From the NCBI RefSeq assembly GCF_038024095.1, contig NZ_CP150668.1, forward strand, positions 2,046,001 to 2,110,000: 64,000 bases of DNA, given 5' to 3'. Numbering within the stretch: the first letter of the stretch is position 1; each line of letters begins with the position of its first letter. Below, piece by piece: positions 45,280-54,006 of the stretch. The notes beneath the pieces were generated by a model. That model was not told where the DNA came from. It saw only the letters and a list, made by a program, of their open reading frames with translations, and did no database searches. The DNA comes from Polaribacter tangerinus (GTDB lineage Bacteria > Bacteroidota > Bacteroidia > Flavobacteriales > Flavobacteriaceae). The translations under genes were made by a program, and so were the position numbers.

Positions 45280-46769
45280 TAAGCTTTAGAGAAAATAGAT
45301 TTAAAAAATACGTAACCAAAGCCAATAAATAACATTAAATGAAATGGAAACAACCCAAAGTCTCCGCCTTGGTTTCCTACGATGAAAGCGCTATACATGC
45401 CAAAAATAAAGTAGACTGCTAATAGTCCTTCTAAAATTACATGAACTGAGGGTTTCTTAGAAATATACTTGTTACTTTTCCAACTATCTTTTAAATTTTT
45501 TATATTGAATTTTGGCGTTCTAATAAATTCACTTTTCTTGCCCCAATGACCTTCTAAAACAGCAATACTATTGTGAAGTGAAAAGCCCATTGCTATTGCA
45601 AAAAAGGTAAAAAAAGCACCAATATATTTTATAAAATTTTTAATGCCACCGCCATAAATATTTTTATACATAAACCAATAACATATAAAGAAAATAAGAG
45701 AGCTTATTACAAAAAAACTCATCACAAAAAAGTACATTTTTAAATGTTCATGTTCATTTTTAATGTATAGCATAGGTACACTTAATACAGCTACCAAAAA
45801 AATACAGGTAAACATAGAGCTATTTAAAAGGTGTAATAAACTATGAATTTTTGTTTTTAAAGGAATGTTTTTATTCTTTAAAATTCGTTTCATCATTTTT
45901 TGAAAGTTTTCTGCACCTCCTTTGTTCCACCTAAACTGTTGAGACCTTGCAGCACTAATAATTACTGGTAATTCTGCTGGAGTTTCTACATGTTCTAAAT
46001 ACTTGAATTTCCAATTTTTTAATTGTGCTCTGTAGCTTAAGTCTAAATCTTCTGTAAGAGTATCACCTTCCCAATTACCAGCATCATAAATACACTCTTT
46101 TCTCCAAATACCTGCAGTTCCATTAAAATTAATAAAGTGACCTTGACTATTTCTACCAACTTGCTCTAACGTAAAATGAGCATCTAATGCAAAAGCTTGT
46201 ATTTTAGTAAGGGTAGAATAATTTCTGTTAATGTGTCCCCAACGAGTTTGCACAACTCCAATTTCAGGATCTTTGAAATAGCCAACAGTTTGTAGTAACC
46301 AATCTTTTTTAGGAAGAAAATCTGCGTCAAAAATGGCAATAAACTCTCCTTTTGCTGTTTTTAATCCTTCTTTTAAGGCACCAGCTTTAAAACCTTTTCT
46401 ATTGGTTCTTTGAATGTGCTTTATATCAATGCCTTTTTCTTTAATTATTGCAATTTGCTTGGCAGTAGTAGCGATAGATTCATCTGTAGAATCATCTAAA
46501 ACCTGAATCTCAAGTTTTTCTGTTGGGTACTTAATTTTTGCAATGTTTTTTAACAAACGTTTCATTACATACAGCTCATTATACACTGGTAATTGTATGG
46601 TAATAAAGGGTATTTCTGAAGGGTTGTTAACGTTAAGCGTAATTGCTTTGTCTTTCAATTTCCTTGCTTTTAGGTAGTTAAAAAGCAGGTTTAATTGTGC
46701 AATAGCGTACATAAAAATAAGCAGCAAAGCAATAGAATAAATGATAATGATAATGTATTTGATAACCAT
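45279..46769 (-). CDS. GT2 processive-type glycosyltransferase, cellulose synthase-like
   Basis: Membrane glycosyltransferase of 496 residues: an N-terminal helix, GT-A domain (about 45-300) with D in VLDDSTDES, DAD in AIFDADFLPKKDW, TED in EGDTLTEDLDLSYRA and QQFRW, then five or so helices. The Q-x-x-R-W motif is seen in cellulose, hyaluronan and glucosylceramide-type synthases. It may make a surface beta-glycan or glycosylate a lipid. One-base overlaps with both neighbouring genes indicate tight co-translation. Confidence 0.88.
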   Translation of the reverse strand: MVIKYIIIIIYSIALLLIFMYAIAQLNLLFNYLKARKLKDKAITLNVNNPSEIPFITIQLPVYNELYVMKRLLKNIAKIKYPTEKLEIQVLDDSTDESIATTAKQIAIIKEKGIDIKHIQRTNRKGFKAGALKEGLKTAKGEFIAIFDADFLPKKDWLLQTVGYFKDPEIGVVQTRWGHINRNYSTLTKIQAFALDAHFTLEQVGRNSQGHFINFNGTAGIWRKECIYDAGNWEGDTLTEDLDLSYRAQLKNWKFKYLEHVETPAELPVIISAARSQQFRWNKGGAENFQKMMKRILKNKNIPLKTKIHSLLHLLNSSMFTCIFLVAVLSVPMLYIKNEHEHLKMYFFVMSFFVISSLIFFICYWFMYKNIYGGGIKNFIKYIGAFFTFFAIAMGFSLHNSIAVLEGHWGKKSEFIRTPKFNIKNLKDSWKSNKYISKKPSVHVILEGLLAVYFIFGMYSAFIVGNQGGDFGLFPFHLMLFIGFGYVFFKSIFSKA

Positions 46770-47461
46770 TATTTAAAACTGTATTTAAAAATCCAACTTA
46801 AAATTTTTACGCCAGCAAATATACTTCCTTTTACGGTACCAGAAACTTTAGAAACACCAATTCTGTTTCTGTATTTCATGGCAACCTCAGTATAAGTAAG
46901 TTTTTGTTTTAGCGCTTTTAATTGCATTTCAACGGTCCAACCATAGGTTTTATCTTGCATATTTAAGGCTAAAAGTTTTTGATATTTGATGGCTCTAAAC
47001 GGACCTAAATCTGTAAATTTTGCATTAAAAAAGAGTTTCATTAAAAAGGTTGCTAGCCAATTTCCGAAAATTTGTTGCGGTGTCATAGCTCCTTTTTCTC
47101 TGAATTCTTTTACTCTAGCACCAATAACTAAATCTATATTTTTTTCTGTAATTGGTTTTATAAGCTCTAAAAGTTGCGCTGGATAATCTGAGTAATCACC
47201 ATCTAAAAAAACAATAATATCTGGCTTAATACTTTTATTTGCAATATAATCCATGCCTTTTAAACAAGCATGTCCATATCCTTTTTGTTTTTCTATTAAA
47301 ACGGTTGCACCTGCGTTTTTAGCATTTTTTGATGTATTATCATTTGAGTTATTGTCTACTAATATAATTTCAGATACTATTTTAGGAATATCATTAATTA
47401 CATTTACAATTGCATCTTCTTCGTTATGTGCTGGAATAATTACGTTTATAATTGGTGTCAT
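46769..47461 (-). CDS. GT2 glycosyltransferase, dolichyl/undecaprenyl-phosphate sugar synthase-like
   Basis: A 230-residue GT-A glycosyltransferase with IPAHNEEDAIVNVI, VDNNSNDNT, FLDGDYSDYPAQL (the DxD region) and FTDLGPFRAIKY, as in DPM/DPG synthases. It likely transfers glucose or mannose from a nucleotide sugar to polyprenyl phosphate on the cytoplasmic face, giving the donor for the GT-C protein. It overlaps the upstream MORN-like gene by four bases (ATGA) and the downstream GT2 gene by one base. Confidence 0.87.
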   Translation of the reverse strand: MTPIINVIIPAHNEEDAIVNVINDIPKIVSEIILVDNNSNDNTSKNAKNAGATVLIEKQKGYGHACLKGMDYIANKSIKPDIIVFLDGDYSDYPAQLLELIKPITEKNIDLVIGARVKEFREKGAMTPQQIFGNWLATFLMKLFFNAKFTDLGPFRAIKYQKLLALNMQDKTYGWTVEMQLKALKQKLTYTEVAMKYRNRIGVSKVSGTVKGSIFAGVKILSWIFKYSFK

Positions 47462-47958
47462 TCTCTTAAATCATTGAGATTGTTTTCGGATTTAAATACC
47501 GAAAAGTCTGTCCATTCTTTTATTTTTTTACCCTCTTTATATTTAGAGGCTTTTATAAGTTCTCTTTTATTGTAAATTAGGCAATATCCATTTTTTTTAT
47601 TGTTCAGTAATTGACATTTATGATTGATATTACCTTCTTTGTCGTAAAAAATCCACCAATTATTTTGGTTTCCTTTTTTATAATGTCCCTCTTTTTCTAA
47701 ATGATTATTTTGGTCGTAAAAGTACCAATATTTAGTTTCTAAATTGTTTTTAAAATGACCTTCTTTTTTAAGTGCTCCATTTTTGTAGTAGAATTTCCAA
47801 TAATCAACTTTAGAGTCATTTATCAACCACCCCGCTGTTTTTAGGCGTCCATTTTTATAAAATGTTTTCACATACTTTTTTTGAGCACACAAAGCTACAG
47901 TAAAGAATAGTAAAAAAAGTGATAAACACCTCTCTTTTAGTAACTTATTTGAAAACAT
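47458..47958 (-). CDS. Secreted MORN/YwqK-like repeat protein
   Basis: Exported protein of 166 residues (signal peptide ending near ALCAQ) with four to five repeats of the type YKNG.LK.EG.F/Y, such as FYKNGRLKTAGW, YYKNGALKKEGHF, YDQNNHLEKEGHY and YDKEGNINHKCQL. MORN_2 repeats form an extended beta-sheet. Databases call some of them YwqK-type antitoxins; nothing here suggests a toxin. It is first in the glycosyltransferase run, overlapping the DPM-like gene by four bases, so a link to surface glycan assembly is plausible but unproven. Confidence 0.75.
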   Translation of the reverse strand: MFSNKLLKERCLSLFLLFFTVALCAQKKYVKTFYKNGRLKTAGWLINDSKVDYWKFYYKNGALKKEGHFKNNLETKYWYFYDQNNHLEKEGHYKKGNQNNWWIFYDKEGNINHKCQLLNNKKNGYCLIYNKRELIKASKYKEGKKIKEWTDFSVFKSENNLNDLRE

Positions 47959-47996
47959 ACAATGCTCTTATTTTAAAGTAAGTGTTACGAAATTGA

Positions 47997-49619
47997 TTAT
48001 TTTTTATTCATTAAATCTAATAAGTCTACATCGTTTCCAAGCAGAATTTCTGTAGGATTAATTCTTCCTTTTTCTGGGCCATTTTCTAATTTTAAAACGC
48101 CTCTTGGGCATACAGCAGAACAAATTCCGCAGCCCACACAACTAGAACGTACAATGTTTTCTCCTTTTTGAGCATAGGCTCTAACATCTATACCTTGCTC
48201 ACAGTAAGTAGAGCAATTACCACAAGAAATACATTGCCCGCCATTAGTGGTTATTCTAAATCTCGATTTAAAACGCTGCACAAAACCTAAATAAGCAGCT
48301 AAAGGACAACCAAATCTACACCATACCCTGTTTCCAAAAATAGGATAAAAACCTGTTCCTATTACTCCTGCAAAAATGGCACCGATTAAAAAGCCATAAA
48401 TATCTTGTATTGTTTGTGTTTTAATTCCCAAAACTTGGTCTGCACCATAAAAAAAAGTATAAAGAGCAAAGCCTGTCATCACTAAAACAAAAATTAGTAC
48501 ACTATGAATAATTATTCTCTCTAGCCTCCAAGAAAAAAGAGTTTTACTAGAAAGCTGTCTGTAAGGGTCTCCAAGTGTTTCTGCAAGTCCGCCACATCCA
48601 CAAACCCAAGAACAATACCATCTTTTACCGAAGAAATACACCATTAAGGGTACAATTACAATGGTTAGTATAATGCCCCAAACTAAAATAAAAAGTCCAA
48701 AACCACCACTATTTATTAATTCTTTCAAGTTCCATTGAAAGAAAAAATCGTAATCTAATGGAAACGCATTTTTAAAATCGTACCAAGGTTTTTCAAATCT
48801 TACCAGTATTTCCGGAATTAGAAAAGCAAAAACAATTTGAAAAAATAATACAGAGGTAGTTCTTAAAATTTGATATTTGTTATGACGATATTTAATGTAC
48901 ATTCTAACGGCCATAACCACCATAACAACACAATACAAAAAGCCGTACAAAAACCATTGACTTGCTGGATTTCCACTTATAAATTTACTTATAGGATCTA
49001 CTAAAAACACCCAGTTAACAATATAATCTGGATAGAAATATAGTAAGATGTAAAACGTAACTAAAAATACAAATGCAAACCAGCCAATCCAACCTCTATT
49101 AGTGGCAGAGCTTAAAAAAATTCCATCGTTTTTTATACCTGGTTTTCCTAATAAAATTACATCAGGAATAATAAATAAAAGGGCTCCTATAATTCCCAAA
49201 CCAAAACTAAAAAACCATGCTAGTAAAGTGTTGTTAACAGCAAAACCCTTACCAGCTTTTTTAGCAATATTGAAGCTTACACTGTGTGGTTTGCCAAATA
49301 TTAAGTATTGATATTGTGCTCCTTTTTTATCCCATTGTTTTTCAGAATCATATTTTTCTATTAGTTGGTAATAATGGTTATTTGCGCTTTTGTAAGCTTC
49401 TCTGACGCGACTAGAAAATTGAAAAATAGTTAACTTTTTATCTGTAACAATAGCTTTTTCTAAAGCACCTTTTATGTGCTCATTTTTATAATTTTGTGCT
49501 TCTAGAAAGTTGTCTAACTCTTTTTGATTTAGAGAGAAATTACCAGTAAAAGTAGTAGCAATAAATGCTGTTAATCCTACAAGGAACAGGAGTAATCCGA
49601 ATTGTTTTATACGTTTCAA
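47997..49619 (-). CDS. Membrane 4Fe-4S ferredoxin-type protein, NosR/NapH-like
   Basis: A 540-residue inner-membrane electron carrier. About seven to eight helices, a periplasmic N-terminal segment (about 30-130) and, inside, the cysteine pairs WYCSWVCGCGG and VWCRFGCPLAA typical of NosR/NapH/CcoG. Two ferredoxin clusters follow: C463-x2-C466-x2-C469-x3-C473 and C494-x2-C497-x2-C500-x3-C504. It probably carries electrons from cytoplasmic donors across the membrane. The FAD oxidoreductase gene just upstream on the same strand (57-base gap) could feed it. No nitrous oxide reductase or cbb3 oxidase is in the window, so its acceptor is unknown. Confidence 0.85.
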   Translation of the reverse strand: MKRIKQFGLLLFLVGLTAFIATTFTGNFSLNQKELDNFLEAQNYKNEHIKGALEKAIVTDKKLTIFQFSSRVREAYKSANNHYYQLIEKYDSEKQWDKKGAQYQYLIFGKPHSVSFNIAKKAGKGFAVNNTLLAWFFSFGLGIIGALLFIIPDVILLGKPGIKNDGIFLSSATNRGWIGWFAFVFLVTFYILLYFYPDYIVNWVFLVDPISKFISGNPASQWFLYGFLYCVVMVVMAVRMYIKYRHNKYQILRTTSVLFFQIVFAFLIPEILVRFEKPWYDFKNAFPLDYDFFFQWNLKELINSGGFGLFILVWGIILTIVIVPLMVYFFGKRWYCSWVCGCGGLAETLGDPYRQLSSKTLFSWRLERIIIHSVLIFVLVMTGFALYTFFYGADQVLGIKTQTIQDIYGFLIGAIFAGVIGTGFYPIFGNRVWCRFGCPLAAYLGFVQRFKSRFRITTNGGQCISCGNCSTYCEQGIDVRAYAQKGENIVRSSCVGCGICSAVCPRGVLKLENGPEKGRINPTEILLGNDVDLLDLMNKK

Positions 49620-49676
49620 AATAATAAGTTTATGTTAGGTTTGATGGTTGTAAATAATTAAAAAATAATTGTCGTT

Positions 49677-51026
49677 TTATACTTTAGAAAAAATTCTTTG
49701 CCAGCTTTTTTTTCGGTATAAAATATTGGTTTTATTTTCTAAGTTGAACTTTTTAATGATTTCTGGTTCATGAAGTTTATAAAACTCAGGATCGAAATTT
49801 GCATCAGCTAAATATTCTATAACATGCTCTATACTTTTATTTTCTGTAAGCCATCTATCAAATATTTGATGTCTCATTCGAATACCAAAAGTATTAATAC
49901 CTAAAAACTTTCTAGTGTCTTTATCGAAAGAAATTGTAATACAAATATTTTCTGTTGGATGTTTCCACTGAAAATAAACTTCATTATCTTTTTTATTTCG
50001 TTCGCTAAATACCCATCCATAAGTTTGATATTCGATATCTAAAAATTTTGCAGAATTAAACCAATGGCCAGGTTTGTATGCAGTTTTATTACCGCAAATT
50101 GTTTGTGCTAATGCCTCTCCCATCATTCTGCCAGTATACCAAACGGCTTCAATATTTCTTCGTTTACCTATTGCTTCATGCTGCTCTGCACAATCTCCAA
50201 TGGCGTATATATCTTGTATGTTTGTTTCTAAAAAACGATTGACTTTAACACCACGACCAATTTCGATGTCCGAATCTTTCAAAAAATCGATATTAGGAGT
50301 TACACCTGCGGTTAAACCAACTACATTACAAAAAATCTCTTCTCCGGTTTCTTCTATAATTACAGATGAAACGCGTCCGTTTTTATCTTCTTTTATTTCT
50401 CTTAAATTTGTGCTTAGTCTCAAATCTATATGATGGTCTAGAATATGCTTGTTTATCATTTCCGACTCTTGAGCAGGTAAAACACCATTCCAGAAACTCG
50501 CCTCACGAACCAAAAAAGTTACTGGTATTTTTCTGCTTCTTAACATCTCTGCCAATTCTATTCCAATAAGTCCACCACCTACAATTACAGCTCTGTTACA
50601 CGCTTTGTTATCGGGTGCTAAGGTTTCTAAATTTTCTAGATCTTGTTTATGATACATCCCTAAAACACCTTTTAAATCTTGTCCTTTCCATCCAAATTTA
50701 TTTGGTTTAGAACCAGTAGCTATAATTAATTTATCGAAGGTAAATACTTCTTCATTTTTAAGAAATATGCGTTTGTTTTTAGTGTCTATTTTTTCAACAA
50801 ATGCCTGTTTTAGTTCAATATTATTTTTTTCCCAAAACCAATTTTCATAAGGTTGAGTGTGTTCAAACTTCATATGCCCCATGTATACATACATAAGCGC
50901 GGTTCTGGAGAAAAAGTAAGGAGTTTCGGAAGAAATAATGGTAATTTTTTTGTCGGAGTTTTTTCTGATATGCCTTGCTGCAGTTACACCAGAAATTCCG
51001 TTACCAATAATAACAATGTGTTCCAT
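49677..51026 (-). CDS. NAD(P)/FAD-dependent pyridine nucleotide oxidoreductase
   Basis: A 449-residue two-dinucleotide flavoprotein related to rubredoxin/ferredoxin reductases. The FAD fold is IVIIGNGISGVTAARHI, the NAD fold AVIVGGGLIGIELAEMLRSR, and the second FAD motif NIQDIYAIGDCAE. No redox-active CxxxxC pair is visible, so it likely reduces an external partner, plausibly the 4Fe-4S membrane protein encoded next. The C-terminal 120 residues (FDRWLTENKSIEHVIEYL) are a specific addition of unknown use. Confidence 0.88.
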   Translation of the reverse strand: MEHIVIIGNGISGVTAARHIRKNSDKKITIISSETPYFFSRTALMYVYMGHMKFEHTQPYENWFWEKNNIELKQAFVEKIDTKNKRIFLKNEEVFTFDKLIIATGSKPNKFGWKGQDLKGVLGMYHKQDLENLETLAPDNKACNRAVIVGGGLIGIELAEMLRSRKIPVTFLVREASFWNGVLPAQESEMINKHILDHHIDLRLSTNLREIKEDKNGRVSSVIIEETGEEIFCNVVGLTAGVTPNIDFLKDSDIEIGRGVKVNRFLETNIQDIYAIGDCAEQHEAIGKRRNIEAVWYTGRMMGEALAQTICGNKTAYKPGHWFNSAKFLDIEYQTYGWVFSERNKKDNEVYFQWKHPTENICITISFDKDTRKFLGINTFGIRMRHQIFDRWLTENKSIEHVIEYLADANFDPEFYKLHEPEIIKKFNLENKTNILYRKKSWQRIFSKV

Positions 51027-51185
51027 AATAATTAGTTGATTGGTTATTTAAGTCGAAGCGAAAGTTAAGAACTTAATATTGAAATATAATTTAGAATTAT
51101 TATAAATAATAGGCAGCTCCTAAATTTTGTAAGAAAATCATCCTACATTAGACTTATGTAACATCAACAAATTAATTTAAATATT

Positions 51186-52058
51186 ATGAGAAATCGCATC
51201 CCTATTTTTACACTTATCTTACTTTTTTTAGTCAAATTTTCTATCTATTCTCAAGAAGATTCTTCTTCAAGGAGCAATATACAAACGTATACTCCATCTA
51301 AACTATTAAGTAAAGGGCAATGGGATATTAAGTTTTTTAACAACTTGTATACTCAAAATAAAGAGGCCGATGCTAATGGCACTTCTGCTAAAATACCAAG
51401 AGCTAACTTTTTTACAAGTACCCTAGATATTTTTACAGGAGTTTCTGAAAACAATCGTTTAAATATTGGATTATTGTTAGAATATAGGTCTAATACAATT
51501 AATGATAGAGCAGCTACAACAGTTTTTGGATTTAAAAATGATGTTAATTCAAGGCATGGACTATCTTCTTTTGCTCCTGCCATAAAGTGGCAACCATTAG
51601 AAAATGTTGGAAATTTTTCTTTACAGTCTGCATTTCATATTCCTGTTAACAATTCTGAAGTAAATTCCGACGGTGTTTTCTTAGATCAAACCGCTTATAT
51701 GTTTCAAAATCGTTTTTTTTATGATTATACTTTTCCGAGTGGAGATTGGCAGTTGTTTACCGAGTTAGCTACCGAATATAATTTTGGAGATAAAGATAGT
51801 TTTGCCAATAATACCTTTGTTTTAGCACCAGGTGTTTTTATGAGTTATTTTCCATCTAGCGAAGCTACAGTTCTTGGTTTTTTACAACATTACCAACGTT
51901 TTGGAGATTTTACACAAGATTTTACTGCGGTAGGTTTTGGTGGTAAATATCAATTAAACTCCGTTTTTAATCTAGAAGTATTATACAGTAAGTTCGTAAG
52001 AGGAAACTCAAATGGCCTTGGACAAAGTTTTAACATTGGTTTAAGAGCATTGTTCTAG
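51186..52058 (+). CDS. Outer-membrane beta-barrel-like protein of unknown function
   Basis: A 290-residue exported protein (signal peptide ending near SIYSQ) with alternating hydrophobic/polar strands and a C-terminal Phe (IGLRALF), both typical of outer-membrane barrels. YTPSKLLSKGQWDIKFFNNLYTQ opens the mature part. I recognise no enzyme motif. It is the first gene of a plus-strand run that continues with a GH113-like hydrolase (27-base gap). Confidence 0.65.
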   Translation: MRNRIPIFTLILLFLVKFSIYSQEDSSSRSNIQTYTPSKLLSKGQWDIKFFNNLYTQNKEADANGTSAKIPRANFFTSTLDIFTGVSENNRLNIGLLLEYRSNTINDRAATTVFGFKNDVNSRHGLSSFAPAIKWQPLENVGNFSLQSAFHIPVNNSEVNSDGVFLDQTAYMFQNRFFYDYTFPSGDWQLFTELATEYNFGDKDSFANNTFVLAPGVFMSYFPSSEATVLGFLQHYQRFGDFTQDFTAVGFGGKYQLNSVFNLEVLYSKFVRGNSNGLGQSFNIGLRALF

Positions 52059-52085
52059 TAATTCACTATTTTAGAAGGATATTTT

Positions 52086-53087
52086 ATGAAAACATACAAT
52101 CTTCTTTTAGTGGCACTATTTGTTATTTACAGTTCTTGTATTAGTCAAAATAACAAAATAAATGGCGTTAGTTTTGTAGCTGCCAGAGATAGTATAACAA
52201 AGCAGCATATTAGCCCTGTAATAAATTTTAATAGCAATTTTGTGGCTTTAATGCCCTACGGTTTTGTTAGAGAATTATCATCGCCAACTATTATTCATAA
52301 TACAGAAAGGCAGTGGTTTGGTGAAACCGAAAACGGACTTTTACAGTATGCAAAAGAATTTAAGAAAGCCAAAATTGGTATCATGGTAAAGCCACATATT
52401 TGGATTTGGAAAGGAGAATTTACCGGAAACATGAAAATGTCTTCTGAAGAAAATTGGCAAAAATTAGAAAAATCATATACTAGTTTTATATTAACATACG
52501 CCAAAGCAGCAGAAAAAATAGGAGCAGCGGTTTTTTGTATTGGTACAGAATTAGAACAATTTGTCTTGAATAGACCACAGTTTTGGAAAAAATTAATTGC
52601 CAATATTAAAGAGGTTTATAAAGGGAAACTAACCTATGCCGCAAATTGGGATGAGTTTAAGAGAGTAACTTTTTGGGAAGAATTAGATTACATCGGTATC
52701 GATGCTTATTTTCCTTTAAGCGATAAAGAAAAACCTACTGTAATAGATTTAGAAAATGGTTGGCAAAAACACAAAACTGAAATTATTCGAGTGCAACAAA
52801 AATATCAGAAGAAAATAATATTTACAGAATTTGGTTATAGAAGTGTAAACTACACGGCAAAAGAACCTTGGAATTCGGGTAGGATAGAGGGGAATGTAAA
52901 TTTACAGGCTCAATCGAACGGTTTACAAGCCATTTACAATCAGTTTTGGGATGAAGAATGGTTTGCTGGGGGTTTTGTATGGAAATGGTTTCATAAACAT
53001 GAAAAAGTTGGAGGCGATAGTAACAACCGATTTACACCTCAAAATAAGCCCGCACAAAAATTATTAAAAGAACTCTACAAAAACTAA
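52086..53087 (+). CDS. GH113-like glycoside hydrolase, lipoprotein
   Basis: TIM-barrel hydrolase of 333 residues with similarity in layout to family 113 (beta-mannanases). Lipobox YSSC anchors it. Likely acid/base is E155 in FCIGTELEQF and the nucleophile E248 in IIFTEFGYRS; MVKPHIWIWKGEF and YIGIDAYFPL are family blocks. It may cut mannan-type or related beta-1,4 chains, but many GH113-like proteins in Bacteroidota are not tested. It is not in a typical utilization locus; neighbours are a barrel protein and stress proteins. Confidence 0.82.
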   Translation: MKTYNLLLVALFVIYSSCISQNNKINGVSFVAARDSITKQHISPVINFNSNFVALMPYGFVRELSSPTIIHNTERQWFGETENGLLQYAKEFKKAKIGIMVKPHIWIWKGEFTGNMKMSSEENWQKLEKSYTSFILTYAKAAEKIGAAVFCIGTELEQFVLNRPQFWKKLIANIKEVYKGKLTYAANWDEFKRVTFWEELDYIGIDAYFPLSDKEKPTVIDLENGWQKHKTEIIRVQQKYQKKIIFTEFGYRSVNYTAKEPWNSGRIEGNVNLQAQSNGLQAIYNQFWDEEWFAGGFVWKWFHKHEKVGGDSNNRFTPQNKPAQKLLKELYKN

Positions 53088-53162
53088 AATAAAAACATGA
53101 TAAATGTCTTTTATTTGAATCAATTTTTAGGTTAATTTTGAGGAAGATTAAAACTATTTTCA

Positions 53163-53996
53163 ATGAAAAAAATTATTGTTCCAATAGATTTTTCTGAACA
53201 TTCAGAAAATGCATTAAAAGCAGCAGCACTTATAGCAAAAAAAACAAATGCTACTCTTGTAGCACTTCATATGTTAGATATACAAGAGTTTAATTTATCT
53301 GAAAGTGCTAGTTATCAGCAAGAAAAGATGGTCTTTTTTTTAAAGTTAGCAGAGAAAAAAATTAAAACTTTTTTAGAAAAAGATTATCTCAAAGAAATAA
53401 AAACAGTGCCTATTATTAAGCATTACAAGATTTTTAGTGAAATTAATGATATTGCAAAAGAAATAGAGGCAGACCTTATCGTTATGGCTTCGCATGGCGC
53501 AAGTGGTTTAAAAGAGTTTTTTATGGGGTCTAATACCGAAAAAGTTATTCGATATGCAGAGATTCCTGTTTTAATTATTAAAAATGAATTAAAAGATATT
53601 GAGTTAAATAATCTTGTTTATGCTACAGATTTTTCAGAAAAATCGATACCAGCTTATCAGAAAATGCTAGAAACTCTCGATTTTTTAGAAGCTAAAAAGC
53701 ATCTTTTGTATGTAAATCTACCAAGTGAAAATTTTAAAACAAGTCCAGAAATGGATACCTTAGCGCATCAATTTTTAATGAAGGCAGAAGGAAATACAGA
53801 CCGCTTAATTAACGTGAATTTTGTATGTGCAAGAACAATTGAGTCGGGCATTATTAATTTTTCTAATTCCATTGGTGCAGATGTAATTGCTATTGCTACC
53901 AATGGCAGAAAAGGATTGGCACATATTTTTTCAGGAAGTATTTCAGAAGATTTATCAAACCATGCAGCATTGCCAATTATTACTTTTAAAATATAA
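53163..53996 (+). CDS. Universal stress protein, tandem UspA domains
   Basis: Cytoplasmic protein of 277 residues with two Usp domains (about 1-145 and 150-277). The first has IIVPIDFSEHSENAL and the nucleotide-binding GASGLKEFFMGSNTEKVIRYAEIPVLII, close to the ATP-binding G-2x-G-9x-G(S/T) pattern; the second keeps VYATDFSEKSIPAYQ and GRKGLAHIFSGSISEDLSNHAALPIITF. Role in stress or energy sensing is a family inference. A TAATTTTG box at 53133-53140 could be its -7 element. Confidence 0.9.
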   Translation: MKKIIVPIDFSEHSENALKAAALIAKKTNATLVALHMLDIQEFNLSESASYQQEKMVFFLKLAEKKIKTFLEKDYLKEIKTVPIIKHYKIFSEINDIAKEIEADLIVMASHGASGLKEFFMGSNTEKVIRYAEIPVLIIKNELKDIELNNLVYATDFSEKSIPAYQKMLETLDFLEAKKHLLYVNLPSENFKTSPEMDTLAHQFLMKAEGNTDRLINVNFVCARTIESGIINFSNSIGADVIAIATNGRKGLAHIFSGSISEDLSNHAALPIITFKI

Positions 53997-54006
53997 AAAA
54001 CTATTT

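Noticed and set aside
47458..47958. YwqK-type antitoxin with a neighbouring toxin
   Set aside because: Repeats and signal peptide are clear, but no toxin-like gene adjoins; neighbours are glycosyltransferases.
50074..50433. Plus-strand 119-codon frame in the FAD oxidoreductase gene
   Set aside because: Antisense shadow; the other strand has full dinucleotide-fold motifs.
52295..52603. Minus-strand 102-codon frame in the GH113-like gene
   Set aside because: Antisense to the catalytic region of a well supported gene.
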